Source of the DNA: an uncultured Pelagibacteraceae bacterium
Lineage (GTDB): Bacteria > Pseudomonadota > Alphaproteobacteria > Pelagibacterales > Pelagibacteraceae
Assembly: GCA_902587435.1 (NCBI GenBank)
Contig: CACILF010000001.1
Coordinates: 49,435-113,434 of the forward strand
Reading direction: 5' to 3'
DNA: 64,000 bases
How positions within the stretch are numbered: the stretch's first letter is position 1; each line of letters starts with the position of its first letter. Below are positions 17,633 to 28,655 of this stretch, one piece after another. The notes beneath the pieces are model-generated. The model had not been told where the DNA came from, did no database searches, and saw only the letters and a program-made list of their open reading frames with translations. The translations under genes were made by a program, and so were the position numbers.

Positions 17633-18295
17633 ATGAAAAATATTAAAGCAATAATTTTTGATGCTTATGGAACTTTATTTGATGTTAATTCTGCAGCTGA
17701 GAAATGTAAAAATAAAATTGGAGATAAATGGGAAAGTTTTGCAAATTACTGGAGAAAAACACAATTAGAATATACATGGCTCAGAAGTCTAATGGGAAGA
17801 CATAAAGATTTTTGGCAAATTACAGAAGATAGCTTAGATAAATCTATGCAGGCATTTAATATAGATAGAGCTATGAAAAATGAACTATTAGATTTATATA
17901 GAATTTTATCACCCTACCCAGAAGTAAAAGAAACTTTAGAAAAGCTTAAAGAAAAAAAATATAAATTAGCTATACTATCAAACGGAACACCTTCTTTACT
18001 TAATGAACTAGTTGAAAGTAATAAATTAAAAAATTTTTTTGATGATATTTTTTCAATTGAAGAAGTTAAAATATATAAGCCAAGTTCCAGAGTCTATGAT
18101 ATGCCAATTAAAAAATACAATATAAAACATGAAGAAGTTGCTTTTTTAAGTGCAAATACTTGGGATGTTTCTGGTGGTGGAAATTATGGATTTTCTTCTG
18201 TTTGGGTAAATAGGAATAAAAATATTTTTGATAATCTTGATTATAAACCTAAAAATGAAATTAGTGGGTTAAATCAACTCATTGATATTTTATAG
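17633..18295 (+). CDS. HAD-type haloacid dehalogenase (type II)
   Basis: IIFDAYGTLFDVNSA, LAILSNGTP, FLSANTWDVSGG motifs. Confidence 0.88.
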   Translation: MKNIKAIIFDAYGTLFDVNSAAEKCKNKIGDKWESFANYWRKTQLEYTWLRSLMGRHKDFWQITEDSLDKSMQAFNIDRAMKNELLDLYRILSPYPEVKETLEKLKEKKYKLAILSNGTPSLLNELVESNKLKNFFDDIFSIEEVKIYKPSSRVYDMPIKKYNIKHEEVAFLSANTWDVSGGGNYGFSSVWVNRNKNIFDNLDYKPKNEISGLNQLIDIL

Positions 18296-18319
18296 AAAAA
18301 AAATAATTAATAAATTGAT

Positions 18320-18697
18320 ATGACAAATATAGCAGACCTAGTTGGAAGAATTTTAATTTCGTCATTATTCCTTTTAAATGGAATTTTTAAAATTAATAAC
18401 TACGAAGGGACTATTGGCTGGATGGAAAGCTTTGGTATGCCTGGAATATTATTAATTCCAGCAATTATTTTGGAGATCTTAGGTCCAGTTTTAATTATTA
18501 TTGGCTATAAAACAAAATTAGCTGCTGGCTTGTTAAGTTTATTTTGTATAGCTACTGCGGTTATATTTCATATCAATTTTGAAGATCAAATGCAGTTTAC
18601 ATCTTTTTTAAAAAATATTGCCCTTGCTGGTGGTTTTTTAATACTTTTTGTAAATGGTGCTAAAGGTTTTAGTTTGGACAATAAATTAAATAAATAA
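18320..18697 (+). CDS. DoxX family membrane protein
   Basis: LVGRILISSLFLLNGIFKI and four TM layout. Confidence 0.82.
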   Translation: MTNIADLVGRILISSLFLLNGIFKINNYEGTIGWMESFGMPGILLIPAIILEILGPVLIIIGYKTKLAAGLLSLFCIATAVIFHINFEDQMQFTSFLKNIALAGGFLILFVNGAKGFSLDNKLNK

Positions 18698-18698
18698 A

Positions 18699-19535
18699 AT
18701 GTCAGATATTGAAATAAAACAAATTATTAATCCAATCCTTGCCTCTGATGGAGCTGGAGTAAAATTAAAAAGAAGCATTGGAGTTGAGCCAAATTACTTT
18801 GATCCTTTTTTAATGTTAGACGAATTTGGATCAGAAAATAAAGATGATTATATTGGAGGTTTTCCTCCTCATCCTCATAGAGGAATTGAAACAGTGACTT
18901 ATATGCTTCAAGGTGAATTTGAACATGAAGATAGTACTGGTGCTAAAGGTAGAATGTCTTCAGGCGATGTTCAATGGATGAAAACAGGTAGCGGTATAAT
19001 TCATTCTGAAATGCCTGCAATGTCTGAGGGTCAACTTCATGGATTTCAATTATGGATTAATATGCCAGCTAAATTAAAGATGAGCAAGCCTGATTATATC
19101 TACATTGACTCTGATAAAATGAGTGTTCATAAAGATGATGAAAAAAAAGTAAAAGTTATTGCTGGAAAATTTGAAAAAGCAGAAGGTCCTGTTAAAGGTC
19201 ATAACATTGAACCGATATATTTTGATGTAGAATTAATCAAAGATAAAGAGTTTAATTTTAAACTATTATCAACTCATAACTCATTTATTTATTTAATTAA
19301 CGGAGAAATAGAAATTGGTACAAAAAATCATGAAAAAATTAAAGACAGTAACTTAATATTACTAGAAAAGGGTGAAAATTTAAATGTTAGAGCAAAGTCA
19401 AAATCAAAATTCCTTTTGATTTCTGGCAAGCCTATTAATGAAGAAATCGTTAGAGGAGGACCTTTTGTAATGAATACTAAATCAGAGATCTTGCAAGCAG
19501 TTCAAGATTATCATAATGGTACATTTGTAAAATAA
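18699..19535 (+). CDS. Pirin family protein
   Basis: FPPHPHRGIETVTYMLQGEFEHEDSTGAKGRM, GIIHSEMP, HGFQLWINMP. Confidence 0.94.
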   Translation: MSDIEIKQIINPILASDGAGVKLKRSIGVEPNYFDPFLMLDEFGSENKDDYIGGFPPHPHRGIETVTYMLQGEFEHEDSTGAKGRMSSGDVQWMKTGSGIIHSEMPAMSEGQLHGFQLWINMPAKLKMSKPDYIYIDSDKMSVHKDDEKKVKVIAGKFEKAEGPVKGHNIEPIYFDVELIKDKEFNFKLLSTHNSFIYLINGEIEIGTKNHEKIKDSNLILLEKGENLNVRAKSKSKFLLISGKPINEEIVRGGPFVMNTKSEILQAVQDYHNGTFVK

Positions 19536-20509
19536 TGAAAGCTGCAATAATAAATAAAACTGGTGGACCAGAAGTAATAGAACTAAAAGATATAATTTTA
19601 GAAAAACCTGGGGAAAATGAAGTCACTATTGAACAAAAAGCAATCGGTTTAAATTATATTGATACTTACCACAGATCTGGTCTTTATCCTTTAAAACTTC
19701 CAATAGGATTAGGTCTTGAAGGTGCTGGAATAATTACTGAAGTTGGTTCTAATGTTAAAAATTTTAAAGCTGGAGAGAAAGTAGCATATGCTGCGATACC
19801 TTTGGGTTCTTATTCAACACACAGAAACTTTCCGGCTAGTAAACTTGTTAAAATACCTGATGGAGTTGATTTAGAAGTAGCAGCAACTTTAATGACAAAA
19901 GGTTTAACTACTTATTATCTTTTGCATCAAACTTACAAAGTTAAATCGGGTGATACTGTTTTGTTTCATGCAGCCGCAGGTGGTGTTGGGCAAATATTTG
20001 GCCAATGGGCAAAAAGTTTGGGATGTAAAATAATTGGAACTGTTGGATCAGAAGAAAAAATTGAAGTCGCTCAAAAATTTGGTTACGACCATGTAATAAA
20101 TTATTCAAAAGATAATTTTGCTACTAAGGTAAAAGAATTGACTGATGGCAAAGGTGTTCCTGTTGTTTACGATGGAGTTGGTAAAGATACTTTAGAGGGT
20201 TCACTACAGTGTTTAAAGATGAGAGGAATGATGATCTCATTTGGAAATGCATCAGGACCACTTTCAGATATTAACGTGCCACAAATGTTGCAACCAAAAG
20301 GATTATTTTTTGTAAGACCTTCGATGCAACAATATTTAAGTACTAGAGAAGAGTTAGAGGAAGCTGCATCAACTATGTTTGAAAAAATTAAATCTGGAAA
20401 GGTAAAAATTGAAATTTTTAAAAAATATAAATTAGAAGATATTATTCAAGCACATAAAGATTTGGAGGGAAGAAAAATTTTAGGTCCCGCAGTAATTATT
20501 CCTAATTAA
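19535..20509 (+). CDS. NADPH:quinone oxidoreductase (zeta-crystallin-like)
   Basis: GLNYIDTYHRSGLYP, LFHAAAGGVGQIFGQWAK motifs. Confidence 0.93.
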   Translation: MKAAIINKTGGPEVIELKDIILEKPGENEVTIEQKAIGLNYIDTYHRSGLYPLKLPIGLGLEGAGIITEVGSNVKNFKAGEKVAYAAIPLGSYSTHRNFPASKLVKIPDGVDLEVAATLMTKGLTTYYLLHQTYKVKSGDTVLFHAAAGGVGQIFGQWAKSLGCKIIGTVGSEEKIEVAQKFGYDHVINYSKDNFATKVKELTDGKGVPVVYDGVGKDTLEGSLQCLKMRGMMISFGNASGPLSDINVPQMLQPKGLFFVRPSMQQYLSTREELEEAASTMFEKIKSGKVKIEIFKKYKLEDIIQAHKDLEGRKILGPAVIIPN

Positions 20510-20919
20510 TCTATCTTAACATCCATATCGGACATGTGTAACCTTAGCGCATTTGTTGATATTTGAATTTCTCTAATAAAAAATATAATAGATATTATCA
20601 TTGATAAACAACAAGAACCAAAAATTATTCTAGCTAAAAAAATCTCATCTAGATAAAGAGCAAAAACTGTTAACATATTAAATAAAAATCCAAATGAAGC
20701 AAACATTATGGTCCATCTAATAATTGTAATTCTGCTACTTAAGTTCATGAACTGTTTTTTCCACTCTGGCGGTATATGTTTTTCATAAACATGTTCATCA
20801 TGAAGCTCTCGTATAAGTTTACTTAAAGTATGAAATCTATTGCTATAAACGCTCATGAGTAAAGGTATTGCCGGAAACATTAGTGCTGTTACTGTGTAAT
20901 CTATATTCATACGAATCAA
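20506..20919 (-). CDS. DUF2721-like membrane protein
   Basis: Length, TMs and internal ISTNALRLHMSD motif resemble DUF2721; moderate confidence. Confidence 0.65.
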   Translation of the reverse strand: MIRMNIDYTVTALMFPAIPLLMSVYSNRFHTLSKLIRELHDEHVYEKHIPPEWKKQFMNLSSRITIIRWTIMFASFGFLFNMLTVFALYLDEIFLARIIFGSCCLSMIISIIFFIREIQISTNALRLHMSDMDVKID

Positions 20920-20961
20920 TTTGATTATGAATCTAGCCTTTGTTATTTACAAGAAAATTAA

Positions 20962-21828
20962 ATGAAAAATCTTAAATTATTTATTCAACTTACAAGATTA
21001 GATAAGCCAATAGGTTATATGTTGTTATTCTGGCCTTGTTTATGGGGTCTAACAATTGCATATAACTTTGAAAATAATTTAAATACATATTTTTTTTATT
21101 TACTCTTGTTTTTCCTAGGTTCAGTTTTTATGAGATCTGCGGGATGTATTGTGAATGACATAGTTGATAGAAATTTTGATAAAAAAGTTGAAAGAACAAA
21201 AAATAGACCAATTGCTTCCGGAAAAATTTCTATTTTTTTGGCTTCTTTTTATGCATTAATTTTGTGTGTGATGGCTTTTATAGTTTTAATTAATTTTAAT
21301 TTTCTAACAATAATTATAGCGATTGCTTCAATGCCGCTAGCGTTTTCTTATCCTTTAATGAAAAGATTCACTTATTGGCCTCAACTATTTTTAGGAATAA
21401 CATTTAACTTTGGGTTGTTATTAGGGTGGATATCAGTTCATGAAAGTATTAGTTTGTCTCCAATTATTCTGTATCTGGGGGCCATATTTTGGACACTCGG
21501 ATATGACACGATTTATGGATACCAAGATATTAAGGACGATGAAATAATTGGAGTTAAATCGACTTCTATAAAATTTAAAGATAATCCAAAGAAAATGTTG
21601 TATCTATTTTATCTAGCAAGTTTTTTATCTTTGGTAAGTTTAGGATATTTAATGAAATTTAGTTTTATTTATTTTTTATTTTTAATAATACCATTTTTAC
21701 ATTTCTTTATTTATCAAGTAGGTAAATTAGATATTAAAAGCTCAAGCAATTGTCTAAAATTATTCAAGTCAAATAATTATTTGGGTTTAATAATTTTTTT
21801 AAATTTATTAGTTGGTAAAATTTTATAA
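20962..21828 (+). CDS. ubiA: 4-hydroxybenzoate polyprenyltransferase
   Basis: RLDKPIGYMLLFWPCLWGL, NDIVDRNFDKKVERTKNRPIASG, YGYQDIKDDEIIGVKS. Confidence 0.95.
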   Translation: MKNLKLFIQLTRLDKPIGYMLLFWPCLWGLTIAYNFENNLNTYFFYLLLFFLGSVFMRSAGCIVNDIVDRNFDKKVERTKNRPIASGKISIFLASFYALILCVMAFIVLINFNFLTIIIAIASMPLAFSYPLMKRFTYWPQLFLGITFNFGLLLGWISVHESISLSPIILYLGAIFWTLGYDTIYGYQDIKDDEIIGVKSTSIKFKDNPKKMLYLFYLASFLSLVSLGYLMKFSFIYFLFLIIPFLHFFIYQVGKLDIKSSSNCLKLFKSNNYLGLIIFLNLLVGKIL

Positions 21829-23572
21829 ATTTATGAATAACATAGAAATATTAAAAAAACTTTATAATAATTATACAAAAGAATTTTTACCAAAAATATT
21901 ATTTTCTATTTTTTTTACATTATTGGTAGCTGGAAGTACTTCTGCAATAGCGTGGTTGTTGGATCCAGCTATTAAGAAAATTTTTATTGAAAAGGATCAA
22001 ACATTAATATTACTTATACCGGCAGCCATAGTTGTAGCTTTTGCAACCAAAGGTTTGTCGCTCTATGTTGCTAAAATAACTTTAATCAAAGTTGCACAGG
22101 AGGTGACTAAAATTCTTCAATTACAATTAATGAAATCAATAATAAAAGCAGATGCAGAAACAGTTGACAAAAAGCATTCAGGAAAATTTATTTCTCATCT
22201 AAACTTTGACGTTTCTATGATGACAAATTTAATTAGTGTAGTTATATTAAATATAGCAAAAGATTCATTAACTCTTTTAGGCTTGATTGGGGTTATGTTT
22301 TACCAAAACTGGAGATTGGCAATCTTTGCATTAATAATGATACCTCTTGCCTCCTTTGCTGCAAAATCACTGGGTAAAAGAATTGGAAAAATAACAACTC
22401 AAGCCCAAGAAAGTTCAGGTATTCTTTACTCATATATGTTGGAAATATTTAAGAATCATAAAGTAATTAAAATTTTTCAAAAGGAAAATTATGAATTTTC
22501 TAGAGCTGAAAAATTCATAGATAATTTAAAAGAAAAACTAATAAAAACCGCTATGGTTTTAGTAAGGGCCTCTCCAATAATGGAAACCTTAACTGGATTA
22601 ATGATTGGTGGATTAATTTACTATTCTGGTAATTTAATAATAAAGCAAGAACTAGATATTAATAATTTCTTTTCTTTTTTGGCTGCGATGATGTTAGCCT
22701 ATCAACCAGTTAGGTCTTTAGCCACTATCAATATGGCAATTAATCAGGGACTATCGGCAGCAAAAAGAATTTTACCAATCATTGAACAAGAAAATAATAT
22801 TAAAGAAAAATCTAATGCTTTGTTGTTAAAAACAGAAAATGGTGAAATAAATTTTAGAGATGTAAGCTTTAAATATAATAATGAAGAGAGAGAAGTTTTA
22901 AAATCAATCAATTTTAATATTATTGGTGGTGAAATGACTTCATTAGTTGGGCACAGTGGTGCTGGAAAAACAACAATACTAAATTTAATACCAAGGTTTT
23001 ATGATAGAGTTTCGGGAGATATACTAATTGATGGGCAGTCAATTTATAATGTTTCAATATCTTCTTTGAGAAATAATATTTCACTTGTTAATCAAGATAC
23101 TACTTTGTTTGATGATACTATTAAAAATAATATAGCTTATGCAAATTTAGATGCTACAGACGATGAAATTTTTAAAGCTGCAAAACTTTCATATTGTGAT
23201 GAGTTTATTGATAAATTACCTAATAAATTTGATACAGTTATAGGAGAAAATGGCTATAGACTTTCAGGCGGAGAGAAACAAAGACTGTCAATAGCTAGAG
23301 CTATGTTAAAAAAAAGTAAAATTATTTTACTAGACGAAGCTACCTCATCTCTAGATGCTGAAACTGAGAGTAAGATTCAAGAAGCAATTAAACTGCTTAC
23401 AAAAGATAGAACAACATTGGTAATAGCTCATAGACTTTCTACAGTAATGAATTCTAAAACAATATGTGTGGTTGATGATGGAAAAATTGTAGCAGAAGGA
23501 AATCATAAAGAATTGTTACAAAAATCTGAGACTTATAAAAACTTCTATGACAAACAGTTAAGAAAAGATTAA
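21812..23572 (+). CDS. msbA: Lipid A export ABC transporter, MsbA type
   Basis: ABC exporter with Walker A GHSGAGKTT, LSGGEKQR signature, followed by waaA and lpxK. Likely start is the internal ATG at 21833 (MNNIEILKKLY). Confidence 0.88.
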   Translation: MVKFYKFMNNIEILKKLYNNYTKEFLPKILFSIFFTLLVAGSTSAIAWLLDPAIKKIFIEKDQTLILLIPAAIVVAFATKGLSLYVAKITLIKVAQEVTKILQLQLMKSIIKADAETVDKKHSGKFISHLNFDVSMMTNLISVVILNIAKDSLTLLGLIGVMFYQNWRLAIFALIMIPLASFAAKSLGKRIGKITTQAQESSGILYSYMLEIFKNHKVIKIFQKENYEFSRAEKFIDNLKEKLIKTAMVLVRASPIMETLTGLMIGGLIYYSGNLIIKQELDINNFFSFLAAMMLAYQPVRSLATINMAINQGLSAAKRILPIIEQENNIKEKSNALLLKTENGEINFRDVSFKYNNEEREVLKSINFNIIGGEMTSLVGHSGAGKTTILNLIPRFYDRVSGDILIDGQSIYNVSISSLRNNISLVNQDTTLFDDTIKNNIAYANLDATDDEIFKAAKLSYCDEFIDKLPNKFDTVIGENGYRLSGGEKQRLSIARAMLKKSKIILLDEATSSLDAETESKIQEAIKLLTKDRTTLVIAHRLSTVMNSKTICVVDDGKIVAEGNHKELLQKSETYKNFYDKQLRKD

Positions 23573-24819
23573 TGCTATTTTTTTATAGATTGGTATTAAA
23601 TTTCATTTTTCTAGTTTCACCATTAATAATAATTTATAGAATATTTAAAAAAAAAGAGCATCCAAAAAGATTTTTAGAAAAAATTGGAAAATTTAATAAA
23701 AAAAATAAAAATAATAATTTAATATGGTTCCATGGATCAAGTGTTGGTGAAATACTGAGCGTTGTTCCTCTAATTGAAAAACTTGAAAAAAGAAAAAATA
23801 TTAAAAAAATTTTAATTACATCAAATACTTTAAGTTCAGCAAAAATAATAGAAAAATTAAAATTGAAAAAAACATTTCATCAATTTTTTCCATTAGATAC
23901 AGAATTTTTAGTAGAAAAATTTTTAAATCACTGGAGTCCTAGGGCAGTTTTTTTTATAGAATCTGAAATTTGGCCAAACATGATAATAAAAATAAAAGAA
24001 AAAAATATTCCACTAATTTTATTAAATGCAAGAATTACGAAAAAATCATTTCAAAACTGGAGATTTATTATTTATTTTGCAAAAAAAATTTTTAATAAAT
24101 TTGATTTATGTTTGAGTCAAAATAAAGAAACTAATAGTTATTTAAAAATTTTGGGAGCAAAAAATATTAAAAAAATTGGTAATCTAAAGTTTTCCCAGAG
24201 TTATTCTGATTTAAAAAATGAATTAAATTTAAAAATAAAAAAAAAATTGAGAAAAAAGAAAATTATTTTAGCTGCAGTAAGTACTCATAAAGGTGAAGAA
24301 TTATTTTGTGGAAAAGTACATAATAACTTAAAGAAAAAATATAAAAATATAATTTCTATAATAATACCTAGGCATATTGATAGATCTCATGAAATTAAAG
24401 AAGAATTAATTTCAAATAAATTAAATGTTCATTTACATACGTCGAATAAACCAATTAAAAGCGATACCGATATTTATCTTGTAGATACTTTTGGAGAAAC
24501 AAAATCCTTTTTAAAATTATCTAAAACTACATTCATGGGAAAATCTATATATTCTCATGGTGGGCAAAACCCACTCGAGGCAGCTAGATTGGGTAATAGA
24601 ATTATTCATGGTCCTAATATAGAAAATTTTATAGAGGTTTACGATTTTCTAAAAAAACAAGGAATTTCAGCAAAAGTTAATTCGTTAAGGGACTTAGAAA
24701 AATTAGTAATTAAATTTGATCGAAAAATAAATTATTCCCAACAAATTATAAAAAAATTGTCCTATACAGGTAATCAAATTTTATTAAATAATGAAAAAGA
24801 AATTAATAAATATTGTTAA
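23572..24819 (+). CDS. waaA: 3-deoxy-D-manno-octulosonic acid transferase
   Basis: WFHGSSVGEILSVVPLIE, FIESEIWPNM, NPLEAARLGNRIIHGPNIENF. Confidence 0.94.
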   Translation: MLFFYRLVLNFIFLVSPLIIIYRIFKKKEHPKRFLEKIGKFNKKNKNNNLIWFHGSSVGEILSVVPLIEKLEKRKNIKKILITSNTLSSAKIIEKLKLKKTFHQFFPLDTEFLVEKFLNHWSPRAVFFIESEIWPNMIIKIKEKNIPLILLNARITKKSFQNWRFIIYFAKKIFNKFDLCLSQNKETNSYLKILGAKNIKKIGNLKFSQSYSDLKNELNLKIKKKLRKKKIILAAVSTHKGEELFCGKVHNNLKKKYKNIISIIIPRHIDRSHEIKEELISNKLNVHLHTSNKPIKSDTDIYLVDTFGETKSFLKLSKTTFMGKSIYSHGGQNPLEAARLGNRIIHGPNIENFIEVYDFLKKQGISAKVNSLRDLEKLVIKFDRKINYSQQIIKKLSYTGNQILLNNEKEINKYC

Positions 24820-24822
24820 TTT

Positions 24823-25749
24823 ATGAATTTCAAAAAACCAGAGTTTTGGGATTATTCAAGATTATCTTTTTGGTCAGTAATATTATACCCGTTTTCTATC
24901 ATATTCTTATTAGTTTCATTGTTAGTTAGATTATTTAAAGTTGAAAAAAAATTCCCTATACCAATTATTTGTGTGGGCAATATTTATGTGGGGGGAACGG
25001 GCAAAACCCCCCTTGCTCTAGAAATATTTAAAATTATTAAATCTAATGAAAAAAATCCAGGCTTTATAAAAAAGGGTTATGATTATTTATATGATGAAAT
25101 TCAAATGTTAAAAAAAATTGGAGAAACTTTTACAAATAAAAATAGAAAAAAAGCAATTAGTTCATTAATTTTATCTGGTCATGATGTTGCAATTTTAGAT
25201 GATGGTTTTCAAGATTTTTCAATAAAAAAAGATTTTTCAATTTTATGTTTTAATTCAAAACAGCTAGTTGGAAATGGTTTTATAATTCCATCTGGACCAT
25301 TAAGGGAAAGTTTTTCATCAATTAAAAAAGCTGATTGTATTTTTATTAATGGGGACAAAAATTTGGAATTTGAGAATAAAATAAAAAGAGTAAAAAAAAG
25401 TATAAAAATATTTTACTCAACATACAAAATTAAAAATCCCGATAAGTTTAAAAATAAAAAAGTTGTAGCTTTTGCTGGAATTGGAAACCCATCAAACTTT
25501 TTTAATCTTTTAAAAAAAAATAATATTAATGTTAAAAAAACGTTCTCATTTCCAGACCATCATAATTATTCCAATAAAGACTACAATTACCTTCTTAAAT
25601 TAAAAGAGCAAGATGTCTTGCTTGTTACAACCGAAAAAGACTATTCTAGATTAAATGATAAAATGAAAAAAAGTTTTGAGTATATTGAAATTGATTTAGA
25701 AATTGAAAATAAAAGTGAATTTATAAATTTAATTAAAAACAAATTATGA
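24823..25749 (+). CDS. lpxK: Tetraacyldisaccharide 4'-kinase
   Basis: CVGNIYVGGTGKTPLALEI, DDGFQDFSI, FAGIGNPSNFF. Confidence 0.95.
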   Translation: MNFKKPEFWDYSRLSFWSVILYPFSIIFLLVSLLVRLFKVEKKFPIPIICVGNIYVGGTGKTPLALEIFKIIKSNEKNPGFIKKGYDYLYDEIQMLKKIGETFTNKNRKKAISSLILSGHDVAILDDGFQDFSIKKDFSILCFNSKQLVGNGFIIPSGPLRESFSSIKKADCIFINGDKNLEFENKIKRVKKSIKIFYSTYKIKNPDKFKNKKVVAFAGIGNPSNFFNLLKKNNINVKKTFSFPDHHNYSNKDYNYLLKLKEQDVLLVTTEKDYSRLNDKMKKSFEYIEIDLEIENKSEFINLIKNKL

Positions 25750-26606
25750 AAACAATAAAGTATTTTTTCGAATTTATTTTTATTTATACTTTATTAATTA
25801 TTTTTAAAATAATTGGTTATAAAAACGCTTCGAACTTTGGAGCAATTATTGGAAAAAAAATTGGCCCTTTATTTCGACCAAATACTAAGATTCAAAGTAA
25901 TTTAAGTAATTCTAATATTGGTGTCTCTAAAGAAGACAGAAAATCTATAATTAAGAATATGTGGGGCAATTATGGTAGAATACTATCTGAATATGTTTAC
26001 TTAAAAAAATTTAGAAATAATGATTTAAATCAATTTATTGAAATTGAAGGTTTAAATTATTTATATGAAATTAAAAATAATAATGAGCAGGCAGTATTTA
26101 TATCAGGACATTTTAATAATTTCGAGCTAATGGCAATGGAAATAGAAAAAGCAGGTATAGATTTATGTGCAATTTACAGACCTCTTAATAATCCATTTTT
26201 AAATATAGTTATGGAAAATATTAGAAAAAACTACATATGTAGAAACCAAATAAAAAAAGGTAAAAGTGGTACTAGAGATTTATTAAATTTATTTAAAAAA
26301 AATTTTTCTGTTGCATTAATGATTGATCAAAGAGTAAGTGAAGGTGAGGATATAGAACTATTTAACCGTTCTGCAAAAACTACAACAATACCAGCACAAT
26401 TAGTAAAAAAATACAGATGCAGCATTATTCCAGTCTATATTGAAAGGGTTAGAAACTATCATTTTAAACTATATTTTAAAAAACCATTGAAATTTGATGA
26501 TAATTTATCTCATCAACAAATAACATCTAAACTTAATAAAGTATTAGAAAAAATGATTCTAAAAAATCCTGATCAATGGATTTGGTCGCATGATCGATGG
26601 AAATAA
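25746..26606 (+). CDS. Lipid A biosynthesis acyltransferase (LpxL/HtrB family)
   Basis: ISGHFNNFELM (HX4-5 E/D), QWIWSHDRWK; 4-nt overlap with lpxK. Confidence 0.92.
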   Translation: MKTIKYFFEFIFIYTLLIIFKIIGYKNASNFGAIIGKKIGPLFRPNTKIQSNLSNSNIGVSKEDRKSIIKNMWGNYGRILSEYVYLKKFRNNDLNQFIEIEGLNYLYEIKNNNEQAVFISGHFNNFELMAMEIEKAGIDLCAIYRPLNNPFLNIVMENIRKNYICRNQIKKGKSGTRDLLNLFKKNFSVALMIDQRVSEGEDIELFNRSAKTTTIPAQLVKKYRCSIIPVYIERVRNYHFKLYFKKPLKFDDNLSHQQITSKLNKVLEKMILKNPDQWIWSHDRWK

Positions 26607-26607
26607 A

Positions 26608-26808
26608 TCAATTTTTTTTAAATAATTCTTCTCTCTTTTGTGAGGCTTCAATATGGGAAAAATAAGGCTCTTGAAGTTCAACATTCCAATAATTTAATTT
26701 ATCTAAAAATATTTTCTTTCCAGAAATTGCACAAATAACATGATCGCCTTCTTCGAGAATCTCAAAATTATTAGGCAAGTATTTTATTCTGGCTAATTTA
26801 TTTTTCAT
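26608..26808 (-). CDS. DUF2093-like small protein
   Basis: ARIKYLPNNFEILEEGDHVICAISGKKIFLDKLNYWNVELQEPY matches the alphaproteobacterial DUF2093 pattern. Confidence 0.75.
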   Translation of the reverse strand: MKNKLARIKYLPNNFEILEEGDHVICAISGKKIFLDKLNYWNVELQEPYFSHIEASQKREELFKKN

Positions 26809-26817
26809 TATGTAGAA

Positions 26818-28095
26818 GTGTATTTATATATGATTATTTGCATCATAGGAAGTGGGGGTAGAGAGCATGCCATTTGTAAAACAATCTCTATATCCCCAAA
26901 AGTAAGCAAAATATACTGTCTGCCAGGTAATGCTGGAACTCAAGAATTAGCAGAAAATATAAATTTAGATATTAATAATTTTAAAAAAATTTTAAAATTT
27001 TTAAAAGAATCAAAAGTTGATCTGGTTATAGTTGGTCCAGAAAAACCATTGGTAAATGGCATTGTAGATTACTTAGAAAACAACAACATTAAAGTTTTCG
27101 GTCCTAGAAAAATACCTTCACAATTGGAGGGATCAAAAACTTTTACAAAAAATATTTGTAAAAAATATAATATTCCAACAGCAAACTTTGGAATTTTTGA
27201 AAAAAAGGAAGATGCCATAAAGTTTTTAAAAAATTCAAAATTTCCAATAGTTGTTAAGGCGGACGGATTAGCGGCTGGAAAAGGAGTTTATATATCAAAA
27301 AACTTATCTGAGGCGATAGAAGCTGTGAATGAAGTTTTTGATGGAAAATTTGGAGTAGCAAAAAAAATACTAGTTGAAGAATTTTTAAATGGTGAAGAAA
27401 TGAGTTTTTTTATTGTTTGTGATGGAAAAAATTTTAAAATATTTAAGACTGCACAAGATCATAAAAGAGTTAATGAAAGAGATGAAGGAAAAAATACTGG
27501 AGGAATGGGTGCGTACAGTCCATCAGGGTTAATAAACGAATCCTTAGAAATTAAAATTATTGATAAAATAATTTCCCCAACTTTAAAAGCGCTGCAAGAA
27601 ATGGGCGAGAAGTATAAAGGATTTCTCTATGCTGGTTTAATGATATTAGATAATGAACCTTTCTTGATTGAATACAATGTAAGAATGGGAGACCCAGAGT
27701 GTCAAACAATTTTACCTCTTTTAAAGACTGACTTAATTGACATTTTTAATGCATGCTGCAATCAAGAATTAGATAATATGAATATAGAATGGAAAGAAGA
27801 AAAAAGTTTATGCATCGTATTATGTTCCAGAGGATATCCAGATAAATTCAAAAATAATATTAAAATAAATAATTTAAATAATTTAACATTAAATAATAAT
27901 GATTTTATTTTTCATGCAGGAACAACAGGTAAAGGAAATGAAATATTTTCAAATGGTGGAAGGGTTTTAAACTTTGTCTCTCTATCTAATTCATTTAAAA
28001 GCTCAAGAGAAAGAGTTATAAAACTTATAGAACAGTTAAATTGGGAGAATGGTTTTTTTAGAAAAGATATTGGTTTTAAAATTATAGATAAATGA
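26818..28095 (+). CDS. purD: Phosphoribosylamine-glycine ligase
   Basis: IGSGGREHAICKTI, CLPGNAGTQELA, DHKRVNERDEGKNTGGMGAYSPS. Likely start is ATG at 26830 (MIICIIGSGGREH). Confidence 0.96.
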   Translation: MYLYMIICIIGSGGREHAICKTISISPKVSKIYCLPGNAGTQELAENINLDINNFKKILKFLKESKVDLVIVGPEKPLVNGIVDYLENNNIKVFGPRKIPSQLEGSKTFTKNICKKYNIPTANFGIFEKKEDAIKFLKNSKFPIVVKADGLAAGKGVYISKNLSEAIEAVNEVFDGKFGVAKKILVEEFLNGEEMSFFIVCDGKNFKIFKTAQDHKRVNERDEGKNTGGMGAYSPSGLINESLEIKIIDKIISPTLKALQEMGEKYKGFLYAGLMILDNEPFLIEYNVRMGDPECQTILPLLKTDLIDIFNACCNQELDNMNIEWKEEKSLCIVLCSRGYPDKFKNNIKINNLNNLTLNNNDFIFHAGTTGKGNEIFSNGGRVLNFVSLSNSFKSSRERVIKLIEQLNWENGFFRKDIGFKIIDK

Positions 28096-28655
28096 GAATA
28101 ATTGGAGGAACATTTAAAGGTGTTAAAATATTAGAAGCTTTCGACAAAAATACTAGACCACTAAAAGACTTGGTCAAAGAGTCTATTTTTAACATCCTTG
28201 AACATTCTAAAGATTCTAAAATAAATTTGAATAATTCATCAGTCCTTGATTTATTCGCGGGAACTGGATCTTTTGGGTTAGAGTGTATATCAAGAGGTTC
28301 TGCAAAAGTTTACTTTGTGGAAAATTACCCACAGTCAATAGAAATTTTAGACAAAAATATAAAAAAACTGAAGTGTGAAAAAAAAACAAGAATACACGAC
28401 GAAGATGTTTTTAGTTTTTTTATGAATAAAAAGTTAAATAGTGAAAAGATGGATTTAATTTTTTTAGATCCTCCCTACAAAGAAGAAAACTTAAAAATAA
28501 TCTTAGAAAGTATAACTAAATTTAAATTATTAAAAGAATCTGGATTAATTGTGTTGCATCGTCATAAGAAAACAAAAGATGATATTGGTAACAAATTTAC
28601 TATAAAAAGATCTGTTAAGTATGGAATATCAAGAATAATATTCTTAAAAAATTAA
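28092..28655 (+). CDS. rsmD: 16S rRNA m2G966 methyltransferase
   Basis: RIIGGTFKG, TRPLKDLVKESIFNIL, LDLFAGTGSFGLECISRG, FLDPPY. Confidence 0.94.
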   Translation: MRIIGGTFKGVKILEAFDKNTRPLKDLVKESIFNILEHSKDSKINLNNSSVLDLFAGTGSFGLECISRGSAKVYFVENYPQSIEILDKNIKKLKCEKKTRIHDEDVFSFFMNKKLNSEKMDLIFLDPPYKEENLKIILESITKFKLLKESGLIVLHRHKKTKDDIGNKFTIKRSVKYGISRIIFLKN